Shown here: piece after piece, positions 1 through 8,593 of the stretch | How the letters are laid out: each line of letters opens with the position of its first letter | Position numbering within the stretch: the stretch's first letter is position 1 | Notes under the pieces: model-generated | Database searches by the model: none | What the model was told of the DNA's origin: nothing | Seen by the model: only the letters and a program-made list of their open reading frames with translations | Program-made: the position numbers and the translations under genes | Source: Burkholderiales bacterium | Lineage (GTDB): Bacteria; Pseudomonadota; Gammaproteobacteria; Burkholderiales; JAHFRG01 | Direction: 5' to 3' | NCBI GenBank assembly: GCA_035518095.1 | Contig: DATIXX010000074.1 | Span: forward strand, 1-64,000 | Length of the DNA stretch: 64,000 nt

Positions 1-1052
1 GGATTGAGACCCTGCTTAAGGTAACTCTCCGCGGTGATAAAGGTGCCGCGCGATTTGGACATCTTCTCGCCGTTCACGGTAAGGAAACCATGGGCGAAAA
101 TTTTGGTGGGCGTGCGGTAGCCGGAATATTTAAGCATCGCAGGCCAGAACAACGCGTGGAAGTAAAGAATATCCTTTCCGATAAAGTGATACAGATCGGC
201 GTTAGAGTCCGTTTTCCAATAGTCATCAAAACTTATTCCTTCCCGCTGGCAAAGGTTCTTGAAGCTGCCCATGTAGCCTATAGGCGCATCGAGCCAGACG
301 TAGAAGAATTTTTTGTTTTCCGTGCCTGGAATTGGAAAGCCGAAGTAGGGCGCGTCGCGTGAGATGTCCCAATCGTGCAGGCCGCCAGCGAACCACTCTT
401 TAAGTTTGTTCGCTGCTTCCGGCTGCAGCCGTTCGCCCGATTGAGTCCATTTCTTGAGGAACGCCTCGCATTTGCCCAGTTGGAAAAAATAGTGTTCCGA
501 TTTTCTAGTTATCGGCTTGGCGCCTGAAACGGCTGAATAGGGATTAATCAATTCGGTGGGCGAATAGGCTGAGCCACAGACTTCACAGGCATCGCCGTAC
601 TGGTCTTTTGAATGACACTTTGGGCACTCGCCTTTGATGAAGCGGTCAGGCAGGAACATTTCCTTGACCGGGTCATAGAGCTGCTCGATAGCACGCTTCT
701 CGATAAGCTCCGATTTGTCGAGCTTAGCGTAAATGTCGTTGGCGTATTGCTGCGTTTCCGGCGAGTGAGTCGAATAATAGTTATCGAATTCAATATGAAA
801 ACCCTTGAAATCCCGCAGGTGCTCGCCGTGCATGCGTTCAATCAAGGCTTCAGGTGTAATCCCTTCGGCCTCTGCCCGTAGCATGATGGGTGTGCCGTGG
901 GTGTCATCGGCACAGACATAGTAACACTTGTGCCCTTGCATTCTCTGGAAACGCACCCAGATATCGGTCTGGATGTATTCGACCAAGTGTCCCAAGTGGA
1001 TTGCGCCGTTGGCGTAGGGTAGAGCGGAGGTGACCAGGATTTTGCGCGTCAC
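1..1052 (-). CDS. metG: Methionyl-tRNA synthetase, N-terminal part (cut by window edge)
   Basis: Charges tRNA-Met with methionine in the cytoplasm. About 350 N-terminal residues are present and the gene runs off the left edge. Translation from the GTG at 1052 gives a class I Rossmann fold opening, an HLGH signature at residues 19-22, a zinc-binding insert with two Cys-x2-Cys pairs (CPKC and CEVC, about residues 140-157) and the KMSKS loop near residue 328. This is the zinc-containing MetG1 type. The start is GTG without a strong ribosome binding site. It is divergent from apbC, as in many betaproteobacteria. The family is certain; the exact start is less so. Confidence 0.95.
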   Translation of the reverse strand, partial: MTRKILVTSALPYANGAIHLGHLVEYIQTDIWVRFQRMQGHKCYYVCADDTHGTPIMLRAEAEGITPEALIERMHGEHLRDFKGFHIEFDNYYSTHSPETQQYANDIYAKLDKSELIEKRAIEQLYDPVKEMFLPDRFIKGECPKCHSKDQYGDACEVCGSAYSPTELINPYSAVSGAKPITRKSEHYFFQLGKCEAFLKKWTQSGERLQPEAANKLKEWFAGGLHDWDISRDAPYFGFPIPGTENKKFFYVWLDAPIGYMGSFKNLCQREGISFDDYWKTDSNADLYHFIGKDILYFHALFWPAMLKYSGYRTPTKIFAHGFLTVNGEKMSKSRGTFITAESYLKQGLN

Positions 1053-1119
1053 GAGACCCAGCAGGGCTTGAAAAATCGAATTGTATCAAAGCGTAGCTCC
1101 GATTAGTATTCGCCGCGAG

Positions 1120-1125
1120 TATAAT
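1120..1125 (+). promoter_or_regulatory. Possible -10 box for apbC
   Basis: A TATAAT hexamer lies 48 bases upstream of the apbC ATG, in the 121-base divergent gap between metG and apbC. The -35 region at the expected spacing is poor, so this is a weak call from sequence alone. Confidence 0.35.
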
Positions 1126-1173
1126 TGTTTAAACTTTTACTAGCGCGTGGTGCAATCGATTCGAGGAGATGTA

Positions 1174-2262
1174 ATGGCTATTTCGGAGCAGGAGGTTCAG
1201 TCCGCACTCAAGGAATTCGCGGATCCCTATACTCACAAGGACTTTATTTCCACTAAATCGGCCAAGAACATCAAGGTCGACGGCAACGACGTTTCGCTCG
1301 AGATTGTGCTGGGTTATCCGGCGAAGAGCGTAAGCGAGCAGATCCGCAAGCAGGTTATTGCCAAGCTTAAGACTCTTTCGGGCATAGGCAATATCAGCGT
1401 GAACGTTACCACCAAAATCGTCTCACACAGCGTGCAGCGCGGGGTGAAGCTCATCCCGAACGTCAAAAATATCATTGCCGTGGCCTCTGGCAAGGGCGGG
1501 GTGGGAAAATCGACCACCGCGGTCAACCTGGCGTTGGCGCTATCGGCCGAAGGCGCAACGGTCGGGATACTGGATGCGGATATTTATGGCCCTTCGCAGC
1601 CCACCATGCTGGGCATCCAGGGTCGCCCGGAATCGCGCGACGGCAAGAGCCTCGAGCCTATGGAAGCGCACGGCCTGCAGGCGATGTCCATAGGGTTTCT
1701 GATCGACGTCGAGACGCCAATGGTATGGCGCGGTCCGATGGTGACCCAGGCACTGGAACAGCTGCTTACAGAAACCCGCTGGCGCGAACTGGATTATTTG
1801 GTCGTGGATCTCCCTCCGGGCACCGGCGATATTCAATTGACGCTGGCTCAGAAAGTTCCGGTGACCGGCGCAATAATTGTGACCACGCCGCAGGATATCG
1901 CGCTGCTCGATGCACGCAAAGGACTCAAGATGTTCGAGAAAGTCGGCATACCCATCATCGGCGTCGTGGAAAACATGAGTACCCATATATGCTCCCGGTG
2001 CGGACACGAGGAACATATTTTTGGCGCCGGCGGTGGTGAAAAGATGTGCCAGGACTACAAGGTCGAGTTTCTGGGCGCGCTCCCGCTGGACATTAACATT
2101 CGCGAGCATGCGGATTCCGGCAAACCGACAGTAGTCGTTGATCCGGACGGGCGCGTAAGCCAGATTTACCGCAGCATTGCCCGAAAAGCGGCGCTAAAAA
2201 TTGCTGAGCAGGCGCAAGACAGGACCGCGCTCTTCCCAAAGATTGTAATTCAAAATACCTAA
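1174..2262 (+). CDS. apbC: Iron-sulfur cluster carrier protein ApbC/Mrp
   Basis: Mrp/ApbC P-loop ATPase (362 aa) that carries Fe-S clusters to apo-proteins in the cytoplasm. The N-terminal DUF59/MIP18-like domain covers about residues 1-80. A deviant Walker A (GKGGVGKS) starts near residue 106, and the Cys-x2-Cys pair C273/C276, which bridges a cluster between subunits in this family, is present. The ATG at 1174 is chosen because GAGGAGAT (1163-1170) lies directly upstream; an in-frame GTG at 1147 has no such site. dcd follows after 12 bases, so the two are probably co-transcribed, an arrangement common in betaproteobacteria. Confidence 0.95.
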   Translation: MAISEQEVQSALKEFADPYTHKDFISTKSAKNIKVDGNDVSLEIVLGYPAKSVSEQIRKQVIAKLKTLSGIGNISVNVTTKIVSHSVQRGVKLIPNVKNIIAVASGKGGVGKSTTAVNLALALSAEGATVGILDADIYGPSQPTMLGIQGRPESRDGKSLEPMEAHGLQAMSIGFLIDVETPMVWRGPMVTQALEQLLTETRWRELDYLVVDLPPGTGDIQLTLAQKVPVTGAIIVTTPQDIALLDARKGLKMFEKVGIPIIGVVENMSTHICSRCGHEEHIFGAGGGEKMCQDYKVEFLGALPLDINIREHADSGKPTVVVDPDGRVSQIYRSIARKAALKIAEQAQDRTALFPKIVIQNT

Positions 2263-2274
2263 GAATCCTCGCTC

Positions 2275-2841
2275 GTGTCGATCAAATCAGATAAATGGAT
2301 TCGCCGCATGGCGGAAAAGCACGGCATGATAGAACCCTTTGAGCCTAATCAGGTAAAACAGCTCAACGGTCGGCAGGTCGTATCCTACGGCACTTCGAGT
2401 TACGGCTACGATATTCGCTGCTCAGATGAATTTAAGCTGTTCACCAATATCAATACCACCATTGTGGACCCTAAGAACTTCGATGCCAATTCGTTCGTGG
2501 ATGTGAAAGGCGACATTTGCATCATCCCGCCGAATTCCTTCGCATTGGCGCGCACCGTCGAGTATTTCCGCATCCCCCGCAATGTGCTGACGTTGTGTCT
2601 GGGCAAATCCACTTACGCGCGCTGCGGCATCATCGTTAACGTGACGCCACTGGAACCCGAGTGGGAGGGTTTTGTGACGCTCGAGTTTTCCAATACGACC
2701 CCACTACCAGCAAAAATCTATGCCAATGAAGGGGTTGCACAGGTGATTTTCTTTGAGTCGGATGAGGTTTGCTCCACGTCCTACAAGGATCGTGGCGGCA
2801 AATACCAGGGCCAGCAGGGCGTAACCCTACCTAAGATTTAG
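2275..2841 (+). CDS. dcd: dCTP deaminase
   Basis: Deaminates dCTP to dUTP, feeding dTMP synthesis (188 aa, normal length). The family core is clear: STYAR-x-GI with R116, the PLEPEWEG stretch, and E137 in the LEFSN segment, which matches the catalytic glutamate. The C-terminal KYQGQQG segment is also typical of the flexible lid. The start codon is GTG, 12 bases after apbC. Together with thyA and folA elsewhere in the window it covers much of thymidylate supply. Confidence 0.97.
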   Translation: MSIKSDKWIRRMAEKHGMIEPFEPNQVKQLNGRQVVSYGTSSYGYDIRCSDEFKLFTNINTTIVDPKNFDANSFVDVKGDICIIPPNSFALARTVEYFRIPRNVLTLCLGKSTYARCGIIVNVTPLEPEWEGFVTLEFSNTTPLPAKIYANEGVAQVIFFESDEVCSTSYKDRGGKYQGQQGVTLPKI

Positions 2842-2889
2842 TCTCTCAGACCCGAGTTTCCCCGCCGAAGTTGTAGTATTGCGGTTGGT

Positions 2890-2929
2890 GAAAATTTTCC
2901 TTGCTATTTCCTAGTCCCGCTCCTAGTAT
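2890..2929 (+). promoter_or_regulatory. Upstream promoter of the decarboxylase leader (P1)
   Basis: TTGCTA (2901-2906), a 17-base spacer and TAGTAT (2924-2929) form a plausible sigma70 promoter. It is preceded by GAAAATTTTCCTTGC (2890-2904), a sequence repeated with two mismatches exactly 60 bases further down at the second promoter. Two TCCTAGT direct repeats lie in and around the spacer. Confidence 0.5.
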
Positions 2930-2949
2930 TCGAAAAAGTTTTACTTGTA

Positions 2950-2988
2950 GAAAATTTGTCTTGCAGCCCCCTGACAGGGGCGTATAAT
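2950..2988 (+). promoter_or_regulatory. Main promoter of the decarboxylase leader (P2) with operator-like palindrome
   Basis: TTGCAG (2961-2966), a 16-base spacer and a perfect TATAAT (2983-2988). Almost the whole spacer is a perfect inverted repeat, CCCCTG-A-CAGGGG (2968-2980), placed where a bound repressor would block RNA polymerase. The A/T-rich repeat GAAAATTTGTCTTGC (2950-2964) precedes it. No regulator can be named from sequence. Confidence 0.65.
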
Positions 2989-3033
2989 TCGCGGTTTTTT
3001 ATTGCACAGCACCTGGCTCTTTAGGAGGTCATC

Positions 3034-3105
3034 ATGACAAGCGAGGGGAGATACTTCAGCGTGGCTTTTGATGGTCTTATTAACGTACATATTCCTGTTA
3101 CGTAG
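3034..3105 (+). CDS. Candidate 23-residue leader peptide (uORF) before the decarboxylase
   Basis: ATG at 3034 follows a near-ideal ribosome binding site TAGGAGGTC (3022-3030). It opens 23 codons, starting MTSEGRY and ending NVHIPVT, and stops at 3105, 23 bases before the decarboxylase ATG. It lies within the leader transcribed from P2. The strength of the translation signal exceeds that of many real genes in the window. The peptide matches no leader I know; it does not resemble enterobacterial SpeFL. A regulatory role is inferred from position only. Confidence 0.45.
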   Translation: MTSEGRYFSVAFDGLINVHIPVT

Positions 3106-3128
3106 CGCCTCGGCTGAAGGAGATTTCG

Positions 3129-4301
3129 ATGCAAATGCGCACCGCAGTACGACGAAGAGTTAAGCACGAAAATATATTCGACACTCACCCTGAAGTCAGT
3201 CTGGACTTTGAACATGTCCGGCGCGCCCTGGACCAGGGTTACAGCAAGCCCTTTCTGTTGGTAGATTCCAACATTGTCCGCAACAAAATCCGCCGCTTCA
3301 AAAACGCCATGCCACGCGTGCATCCGCACTACGCGGTGAAAGCCAACCCTCATCCCAGGGTCCTGGAGACCCTAATCGAGGAAGGCGCCGGATTCGAAAT
3401 TGCCTCGACCGCCGAGCTTGATCTCCTACTCGGTCTTGGAGTGAAGGCGCAGGAAATCTATTACAGCAACCCGATAAAGTCGCGCGAATTCGTACAATAC
3501 GCAGCGGCTAAAGGGGTAGAGTGGTTCGTGGTAGACAGTGTGGAGGAGCTGCGCAAAATTGTGTCCGTAAAGCCCGATGCTAAGCTGTATTTGCGCATTG
3601 ATACACCGAACATCGGCAGTGATTGGCCGCTTTCTGGCAAATTCGGCGCGCGCCCCACTGAAGTCCGGGATATTATCAGCGCTGCGGTCGATTTGCGAGC
3701 GGATCTTGCTGGCGTGACCTTCCACGTCGGCTCCCAGTGCCGCAACCCCCAGAATTGGAGGGTCGGAATAGAGAGCGCACTTAAAATATTCCAGGACATG
3801 CGGACGAACGGCCTCAACCCGCGCCTGCTAAATATCGGCGGCGGTTATCCGGTGCGGCACGTTAAACCCATTCCTTCCATCGAGGTCATTGCCGAGGTTG
3901 TGAATGCGGCGATCGCCAATGTGCCTGATAGCATACATATCATGGCCGAGCCGGGCCGCTATTTGGTAAGCGATGCAGCGTACTTTGTCTGCCGCGTCAT
4001 TGGAACTGCGACACGCGCCGGCAAACGCTGGATGTACTGGGACGCAGGCGTGTTTGGCGGCATCATCGAGACGCAGGAGGGCCTTATTTATGAGGTCCGC
4101 ACTGACCGTAAAGGCGGGCCTATTCCATGGGTGGTGGCCGGACCGACATGTGATTCGATGGACGTCTTGATGCGCGATCATATGCTGCCGGAAGACGTCC
4201 AAGAAGGTGACTACATCTACATCCCTAACGCCGGTGCCTACACTAGTTCGTACGCCAGCAATTTCAACGGCTTTCCGTTGCCGGGCGTAATCGTAATTTA
4301 G
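3129..4301 (+). CDS. PLP-dependent ornithine/lysine-type decarboxylase (fold type III)
   Basis: Alanine-racemase-fold decarboxylase (390 aa) of the eukaryotic-type ornithine decarboxylase group, which makes putrescine or cadaverine. PLP would bind K71 in HYAVKANP. The HVGSQ, GGGYP and EPGR (phosphate-binding) motifs follow in order, and C341 in GPTCDSMD matches the conserved active-site cysteine. The ATG at 3129 has AAGGAG at 3117-3122. Substrate preference (ornithine, lysine or both) cannot be read from sequence, so no symbol is given. The leader carries two promoters, a palindrome and a small ORF, suggesting tight control; a terminator follows at 4318. Confidence 0.93.
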   Translation: MQMRTAVRRRVKHENIFDTHPEVSLDFEHVRRALDQGYSKPFLLVDSNIVRNKIRRFKNAMPRVHPHYAVKANPHPRVLETLIEEGAGFEIASTAELDLLLGLGVKAQEIYYSNPIKSREFVQYAAAKGVEWFVVDSVEELRKIVSVKPDAKLYLRIDTPNIGSDWPLSGKFGARPTEVRDIISAAVDLRADLAGVTFHVGSQCRNPQNWRVGIESALKIFQDMRTNGLNPRLLNIGGGYPVRHVKPIPSIEVIAEVVNAAIANVPDSIHIMAEPGRYLVSDAAYFVCRVIGTATRAGKRWMYWDAGVFGGIIETQEGLIYEVRTDRKGGPIPWVVAGPTCDSMDVLMRDHMLPEDVQEGDYIYIPNAGAYTSSYASNFNGFPLPGVIVI

Positions 4302-4317
4302 TGTATTGCAGGGCAAG

Positions 4318-4346
4318 CGGATTACGCTAGGTCGTAATCCGTTTTT
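4318..4346 (+). terminator. Intrinsic terminator of the decarboxylase, overlapping the folA 3' end
   Basis: CGGATTACG (4318-4326) and CGTAATCCG (4333-4341) pair perfectly around a six-base loop and are followed by TTTTT. The downstream arm and T-run lie inside the last codons of convergent folA, whose stop is at 4322. Confidence 0.85.
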
Positions 4347-4897
4347 ATTCGCCCCAGATTTCGGACCCTCTTATAGACGGAAAAATGGAAGTCAAATGGG
4401 TTTTTTTCGTCCGCCTTGAACGCTTGCGTCGAGACTTGACTCCATTCTGATAAATCTAAATCGGGCATGAACGTGTCACCCTCTATATCCGCTTGAACTG
4501 TCGTGAGGTAAATGCGGTCGGCTTGAGGCAGCGCCAACTCAAATAAATGGGCGCCGCCGATGATGAAAATTTCATCGTCGGAATCGCAGACCGATAGCGC
4601 TTGTTGCAGGGAATTCACCACAATTGCACCTGCGACCTTGTAATTCCGATTTCGGGTGACTATAACCATGGTCCGACCGGGCAGCAGGCGGTTAATCGAT
4701 TCGTAGGTATTTCGCCCCATCACCACGTGATGCCCCATGGTAACTTTCTTGAAAATTTGCAACTCGCCTGGCAGCCGCCACGGTATGCGATTGCCTTTGC
4801 CGATCACGCGATTCCTCGACATCGCGGCGATTATGGAAATATGTTTGCCGGACTTGCGGGTAAACGTGGAGGACGTCGTAGAAGCGGGGCCTGGCAT
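4322..4897 (-). CDS. folA: Dihydrofolate reductase
   Basis: Reduces dihydrofolate to tetrahydrofolate with NADPH (191 aa as called). The core runs from ISIIAAMSRNRVIG through PWRLPGEL, MGRNTYES, the nucleotide-binding loops and IIGGAHLF. The catalytic acid is Glu (E45) where E. coli has Asp27; both are found in the family. The called ATG gives about 18 extra N-terminal residues relative to E. coli, yet no nearer ATG, GTG or TTG exists in frame, and no strong ribosome binding site is seen. The last codons overlap the decarboxylase terminator. thyA lies 4.4 kb away rather than adjacent. Confidence 0.95.
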   Translation of the reverse strand: MPGPASTTSSTFTRKSGKHISIIAAMSRNRVIGKGNRIPWRLPGELQIFKKVTMGHHVVMGRNTYESINRLLPGRTMVIVTRNRNYKVAGAIVVNSLQQALSVCDSDDEIFIIGGAHLFELALPQADRIYLTTVQADIEGDTFMPDLDLSEWSQVSTQAFKADEKNPFDFHFSVYKRVRNLGRIKTDYDLA

Positions 4898-4968
4898 GGT
4901 TATGCTATCGTATTTAGCAAGCTAATTTGGCAATCCGTGGATTATAAATCAGGGCCGCAGGCGCTTCA

Positions 4969-6408
4969 GTGAAGTTCTATTATCCGAAATCGTTTTTGCA
5001 GCTGATATTGATGGGATTTGTCCTGGTCTCGTTGCCTCTGTTTTTCGCGTTTTTTAATGCCGCACTTTACGTGGACCGACTCGCCAATCAAAGCCAAAAG
5101 GCCGTGTATCAGGCGGTGCAGGCGACCCAGGGGAGCCGCATCCTCGTGGAGCAACTCACGCAAATGGAGCGCTCGATACGGCAATTTGTCATTTTGGGCG
5201 ACCAGAGTCTACTTGAAGATTATGCCACCTCTCATCGGAACTTCCGTCAGACGGCGACGGAACTTGCCCGCCTGCCGCTCGCGGCGGAGCAAAGAAAAAG
5301 ACTGGACGATCTGGTAGATCGCGAGCAAAAGTTATACGCAAATGTTCAAAAAAATCCGCTGGACCCGCGCGATAGCCGGTCGATGGCGGTCGAGTACGTA
5401 CTGCTCTCGGATGCCGCCCAGTCGATTCTAGCGCAGAGCAACCTGCTGGTCGATCGGGAGGTCAACGTGTTGCAGCGGACCGCGTATGATGCACAAAGGA
5501 TTCTCATGTGGCAGGTTCTTGCGTCGGTGCCGATCGCGGTCCTGCTGGCGGTGGGCTTCACGATTTTGATTGCGCGCCCGATTCGACAATTGGATAGCGC
5601 GATACGTAATCTCGGCAGCGAACAATTTTCGTCTCCAATCGAGGTCAGTGGGCCGCAAGATTTGGAAAATTTGGGCCAAAGACTGGATTGGCTAAGGACG
5701 CGGCTGATCGAGCTCGAACAGCAGAAAACACGGTTTCTGCGACACATCTCGCATGAATTAAAGACGCCGCTTACCGCGATTCGCGAGGGCAGCGAATTGC
5801 TGAGCGATGAAGTTGGGGGCAAATTGACCGGGCAGCAGCGGGAAATCGCGGGAATCCTGCGCGCAAGCAGCTTACAATTGCAGGTACTGATCGAAAGCCT
5901 GTTAAGCTACCATGCCAGCAAGTTTCGTAACGCGGCGCTTGATCTCAAGCCGGTAAACCTAAAATCGATCATAAACAAGGTGGCGGCAGACCAGAAGCTG
6001 GCATTGCTGGCAAAGGGCCTGGAATTAAATACGCGCTGTTGCGATACTTCGGTTCTTGGCGACGAGGGAAAACTGAGAGTTATAGTGGATAATTTGCTGT
6101 CTAATGCTATCAAATTTTCTCCGGCGAATGGAGCCATAGAAGTCTATCTTGAACGCGACGACAATGCGCTGCAGCTCGACGTTATAGACAGCGGTCCTGG
6201 CATAACCGAGCACGATAAGAGCAGGGTATTCGACGAATTTTTCCAGGGGAAACATGTGCCCGGCAGTCAGGTCAAAGGGACGGGGCTCGGTTTGGCGATT
6301 GCCAAGGAGCACGTTATTGCCCACGGAGGAAGCATAGAAATCCTTGATCATGCGAACGGCGGCGCGCATTTCCGGGTTACATTGCCGTGCAGGCGGGCCG
6401 GCGAATGA
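4969..6408 (+). CDS. glrK: Sensor histidine kinase GlrK/QseE
   Basis: Inner-membrane sensor kinase (479 aa). TM1 is about residues 8-30, a periplasmic helical region follows, TM2 is about 177-200, then HAMP, a HisKA domain with phospho-acceptor H262 in SHELKTPL, and an ATPase domain with N box (DNLLSNAIKF), G1 (DSGPGI) and G2 (GTGLGLAIAKEH). The H-box continuation TAIREGSELL is characteristic of GlrK. GTG start. The TGA overlaps the ATG of the next gene, and the order kinase-lipoprotein-sigma54 regulator matches enterobacterial glrK-qseG-glrR, where the system responds to envelope state. Assignment to GlrK rests on both sequence and context. Confidence 0.92.
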   Translation: MKFYYPKSFLQLILMGFVLVSLPLFFAFFNAALYVDRLANQSQKAVYQAVQATQGSRILVEQLTQMERSIRQFVILGDQSLLEDYATSHRNFRQTATELARLPLAAEQRKRLDDLVDREQKLYANVQKNPLDPRDSRSMAVEYVLLSDAAQSILAQSNLLVDREVNVLQRTAYDAQRILMWQVLASVPIAVLLAVGFTILIARPIRQLDSAIRNLGSEQFSSPIEVSGPQDLENLGQRLDWLRTRLIELEQQKTRFLRHISHELKTPLTAIREGSELLSDEVGGKLTGQQREIAGILRASSLQLQVLIESLLSYHASKFRNAALDLKPVNLKSIINKVAADQKLALLAKGLELNTRCCDTSVLGDEGKLRVIVDNLLSNAIKFSPANGAIEVYLERDDNALQLDVIDSGPGITEHDKSRVFDEFFQGKHVPGSQVKGTGLGLAIAKEHVIAHGGSIEILDHANGGAHFRVTLPCRRAGE

Positions 6409-7001
6409 GATTCGATGGCCGATTTCTCCCGGGTGTGGCATTAGTGGCATGCAGCTTGATTTTTTGCAGCTGTACCACTATGAAAAGTGCGCAGCCCGCT
6501 GCTGCGCGTCAGATGCTCGAAAAGCCGGATGATGTTGACGGATATTTGGCCTATTATCGTTATGTTTCGAATATGTCTGGTGAAGAACTGAAAAAAGAGT
6601 ATATGGCTGTAAATCAGGCATATATCAAAGACAAAAACAATCAAAATCGACTACAGTTGGCGCTATTATTGAGCCTGCAGAACGCGAACTTCAAGGACAG
6701 CTCCAAGGCACTCGTCCTGCTTAAGGAGTATCTCGCGACTGGCGCAAATGACAATACCCAACTTAGGGATTTTGCCATGCTGCTGTCCGCCTATGTTGCG
6801 GAGAATAAGCGGCAGGAAGAAAAGCTAAAAGCAGAACTAAACCGCAATGAAGAGCAGGACCGAAAGCTCGAGGAACTGAAAGGCAGGCTAAAAACCGAGC
6901 AGAGCCGAAGCGATGAGCTGGAGCAAAAACTTGAAGCGCTAAAGGGTATTGAAAAAAGCATAAACGAGCGCCAGCAGTCGCAACCCGTTATAACGAGATG
7001 A
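6405..7001 (+). CDS. qseG: QseG-like lipoprotein of the Glr system
   Basis: Middle gene of the operon (198 aa). The ATG at 6405 overlaps the glrK stop as ATGA, and is preferred to the in-frame GTG at 6387. A hydrophobic signal segment (about residues 7-21) is followed by C23 in a lipobox-like FCSC context (C16 in LVAC is an alternative). The body is helical, with a strongly charged Glu/Lys coiled coil over the last 60 residues. In enterobacteria QseG is an outer-membrane lipoprotein that contacts the kinase sensor domain. Homology here is supported mainly by position and architecture. Confidence 0.75.
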   Translation: MRFDGRFLPGVALVACSLIFCSCTTMKSAQPAAARQMLEKPDDVDGYLAYYRYVSNMSGEELKKEYMAVNQAYIKDKNNQNRLQLALLLSLQNANFKDSSKALVLLKEYLATGANDNTQLRDFAMLLSAYVAENKRQEEKLKAELNRNEEQDRKLEELKGRLKTEQSRSDELEQKLEALKGIEKSINERQQSQPVITR

Positions 7002-8362
7002 GCTATTTTAAACCGCACATTCTGTTGGTAGATGATGATCCCGGCCTGTTGCGTCTGATTTCGATGAGGCTGAATGCGTCGGGCTATGACGTGGAGTCCG
7101 TGGAAAGCGGCGAACAGGCGCTGGCCCGGCTTTCTATATCAATGCCGAATCTGGTGATTACCGATTTGCGCATGCCCGGCATGGACGGAATGGCATTGTT
7201 CGAGGCGATTCACAAAACCAACCCCACGCTGCCGGTAGTTATTCTGACCGCGCACGGCTCGATTCCGGATGCGGTTGACGCGACCAAGCGCGGCGTTTTT
7301 GGCTTCCTCACCAAGCCTTTTGAAAGCAAGACATTGCTGAGCCAAGTCGAAGCTGCGATCAAACTTGGCGGGGCCACCGGAATTAGTCCCGGCGAGAAAG
7401 ACAGTGGTTGGCGAAAAGATTTGCTTACCCGCAGCCCGGTCATGGAAGACGTGCTTTCGCAGGCACGCCTGGTTGCGGAGAGTGATGCCAGCGTATTGAT
7501 CCAGGGAGACAGCGGCACCGGAAAGGAATTGCTGGCGCAAGCCATTCATTTAGCCAGCCCGAGAAGCGGCAAGCCATTTGTCGCGATAAACTGTGGCGCG
7601 ATACCGGAAAATCTCCTGGAGTCCGAGCTATTTGGCTACGTGAAAGGCTCCTTTACTGGAGCCACTCAGGACCGGAAAGGATTGTTCCAGGCGGCAAATG
7701 GAGGCACGTTGTTTCTCGATGAAATCGGCGATATGCCCCTCGCACTGCAAGTAAAGCTGCTCCGCGTGCTGCAGGAGAAACAGTTGCGCCCCGTGGGTTC
7801 CACCCAATCGATTCCGGTTGATGTCAGAGTTATTTCCGCCACCCACCACACGTTGGAAGTTCAGATGGCAGCGGGCAAATTCCGAGAAGATCTCTATTAC
7901 CGGCTGAACGTGGTATCGCTAAAGATACCGCCGCTTGCGGCGCGTCGTGAAGACATTCCGCTGCTTGCTGGCCATTTTCTCAAAACACTAAGTGCCAAAT
8001 ACAACAAAAACATAAACGGTTTTGCCCTGGAAGCGCTGGAGCAGCTGGTTAGCGCGCCTTGGCCCGGCAATGTTCGCCAACTGCTTAATGTTATAGAGCA
8101 GGCAGTGGCGCTGTGTACGACCCCGATCGTTCCCCTGACGCTGGTGCAGAAAGCCTTGCACGGCAATGAAGAGCACGACTATTCTTCACTGGCCGATGCC
8201 AAGAAACATTTTGAACGCGAATATTTGGCGCAGCTTTTAAAAATAACCAACGGTAATGTGACGCGGGCCGCGCGCTTGGCAAAGCGTAACCGCACCGAGT
8301 TTTACAAGTTGCTCAAACGACACGCACTTGATCCGGCGTTATTTAAGATCCGCAAGTCCTGA
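6998..8362 (+). CDS. glrR: Sigma54-dependent response regulator GlrR/QseF
   Basis: Response regulator and sigma54 activator (454 aa). The receiver domain has the acidic pair in LVDDDPG, phospho-acceptor D56 in ITDLRMPG, T in ILTAHGS and K in LTKPF. The AAA+ domain has Walker A (GDSGTGKE), a GSFTGA loop (the usual motif is GAFTGA; the Ser variant occurs in the family) and Walker B (GGTLFLDEIGD). A Fis-type helix-turn-helix ends the protein (GNVTRAARLAKRNRTEFYKL). The start overlaps the previous stop as ATGA. A -24/-12 promoter and two GlrR-like sites lie immediately downstream, so its own neighbour is a likely target. Confidence 0.95.
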   Translation: MSYFKPHILLVDDDPGLLRLISMRLNASGYDVESVESGEQALARLSISMPNLVITDLRMPGMDGMALFEAIHKTNPTLPVVILTAHGSIPDAVDATKRGVFGFLTKPFESKTLLSQVEAAIKLGGATGISPGEKDSGWRKDLLTRSPVMEDVLSQARLVAESDASVLIQGDSGTGKELLAQAIHLASPRSGKPFVAINCGAIPENLLESELFGYVKGSFTGATQDRKGLFQAANGGTLFLDEIGDMPLALQVKLLRVLQEKQLRPVGSTQSIPVDVRVISATHHTLEVQMAAGKFREDLYYRLNVVSLKIPPLAARREDIPLLAGHFLKTLSAKYNKNINGFALEALEQLVSAPWPGNVRQLLNVIEQAVALCTTPIVPLTLVQKALHGNEEHDYSSLADAKKHFEREYLAQLLKITNGNVTRAARLAKRNRTEFYKLLKRHALDPALFKIRKS

Positions 8363-8374
8363 AAATCGGGCGCT

Positions 8375-8392
8375 TGTCGCCATTTAAAGACT
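8375..8392 (+). promoter_or_regulatory. Candidate GlrR activator site 1
   Basis: TGTC-N10-GACT, one mismatch from the enterobacterial GlrR consensus TGTC-N10-GACA. It lies about 150 bases upstream of the sigma54 promoter at 8523, a normal distance for an activator site. Confidence 0.5.
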
Positions 8393-8439
8393 GTAAAAGC
8401 CGCCGTCTTTCAATGGAATGAAATGCATCCGGTCGTTGC

Positions 8440-8457
8440 CGTCGCCGCTCGGCGACA
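8440..8457 (+). promoter_or_regulatory. Candidate GlrR activator site 2
   Basis: CGTC-N10-GACA, again one mismatch from TGTC-N10-GACA, and part of a longer palindrome (GTCGCC and GGCGAC around GCTC). It lies about 80 bases upstream of the -24 element and 65 bases from site 1. Confidence 0.55.
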
Positions 8458-8522
8458 CAGTTTCAAAAGTTTATCGATGCAATTTAATCTCACCGTATTG
8501 AATTATATGGCAATTGTGCTTC

Positions 8523-8538
8523 TGGCACGTTGCCTGCA
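8523..8538 (+). promoter_or_regulatory. Sigma54 (-24/-12) promoter of the EF-hand/BON gene
   Basis: TGGCACG (8523-8529), four bases, then CTGCA (8534-8538). The GG at 8524 and GC at 8536 are separated by exactly ten bases, as sigma54 requires; the only departure from TGGCACG-N4-TTGCA is one T-to-C. The predicted start site near 8549 leaves a 45-base leader before the ATG at 8594. Confidence 0.8.
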
Positions 8539-8593
8539 ATGGGTATCGCGCGGTTGCCAGAACTTCAGAGAGCGGAGAGTTGGAGGAGAAATT

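Noticed and set aside
8363-8593. GlmY-like small RNA gene after glrR
   Set aside because: The sigma54 start site lies 45 bases before a coding gene, and no GlmY-like hairpin was seen.
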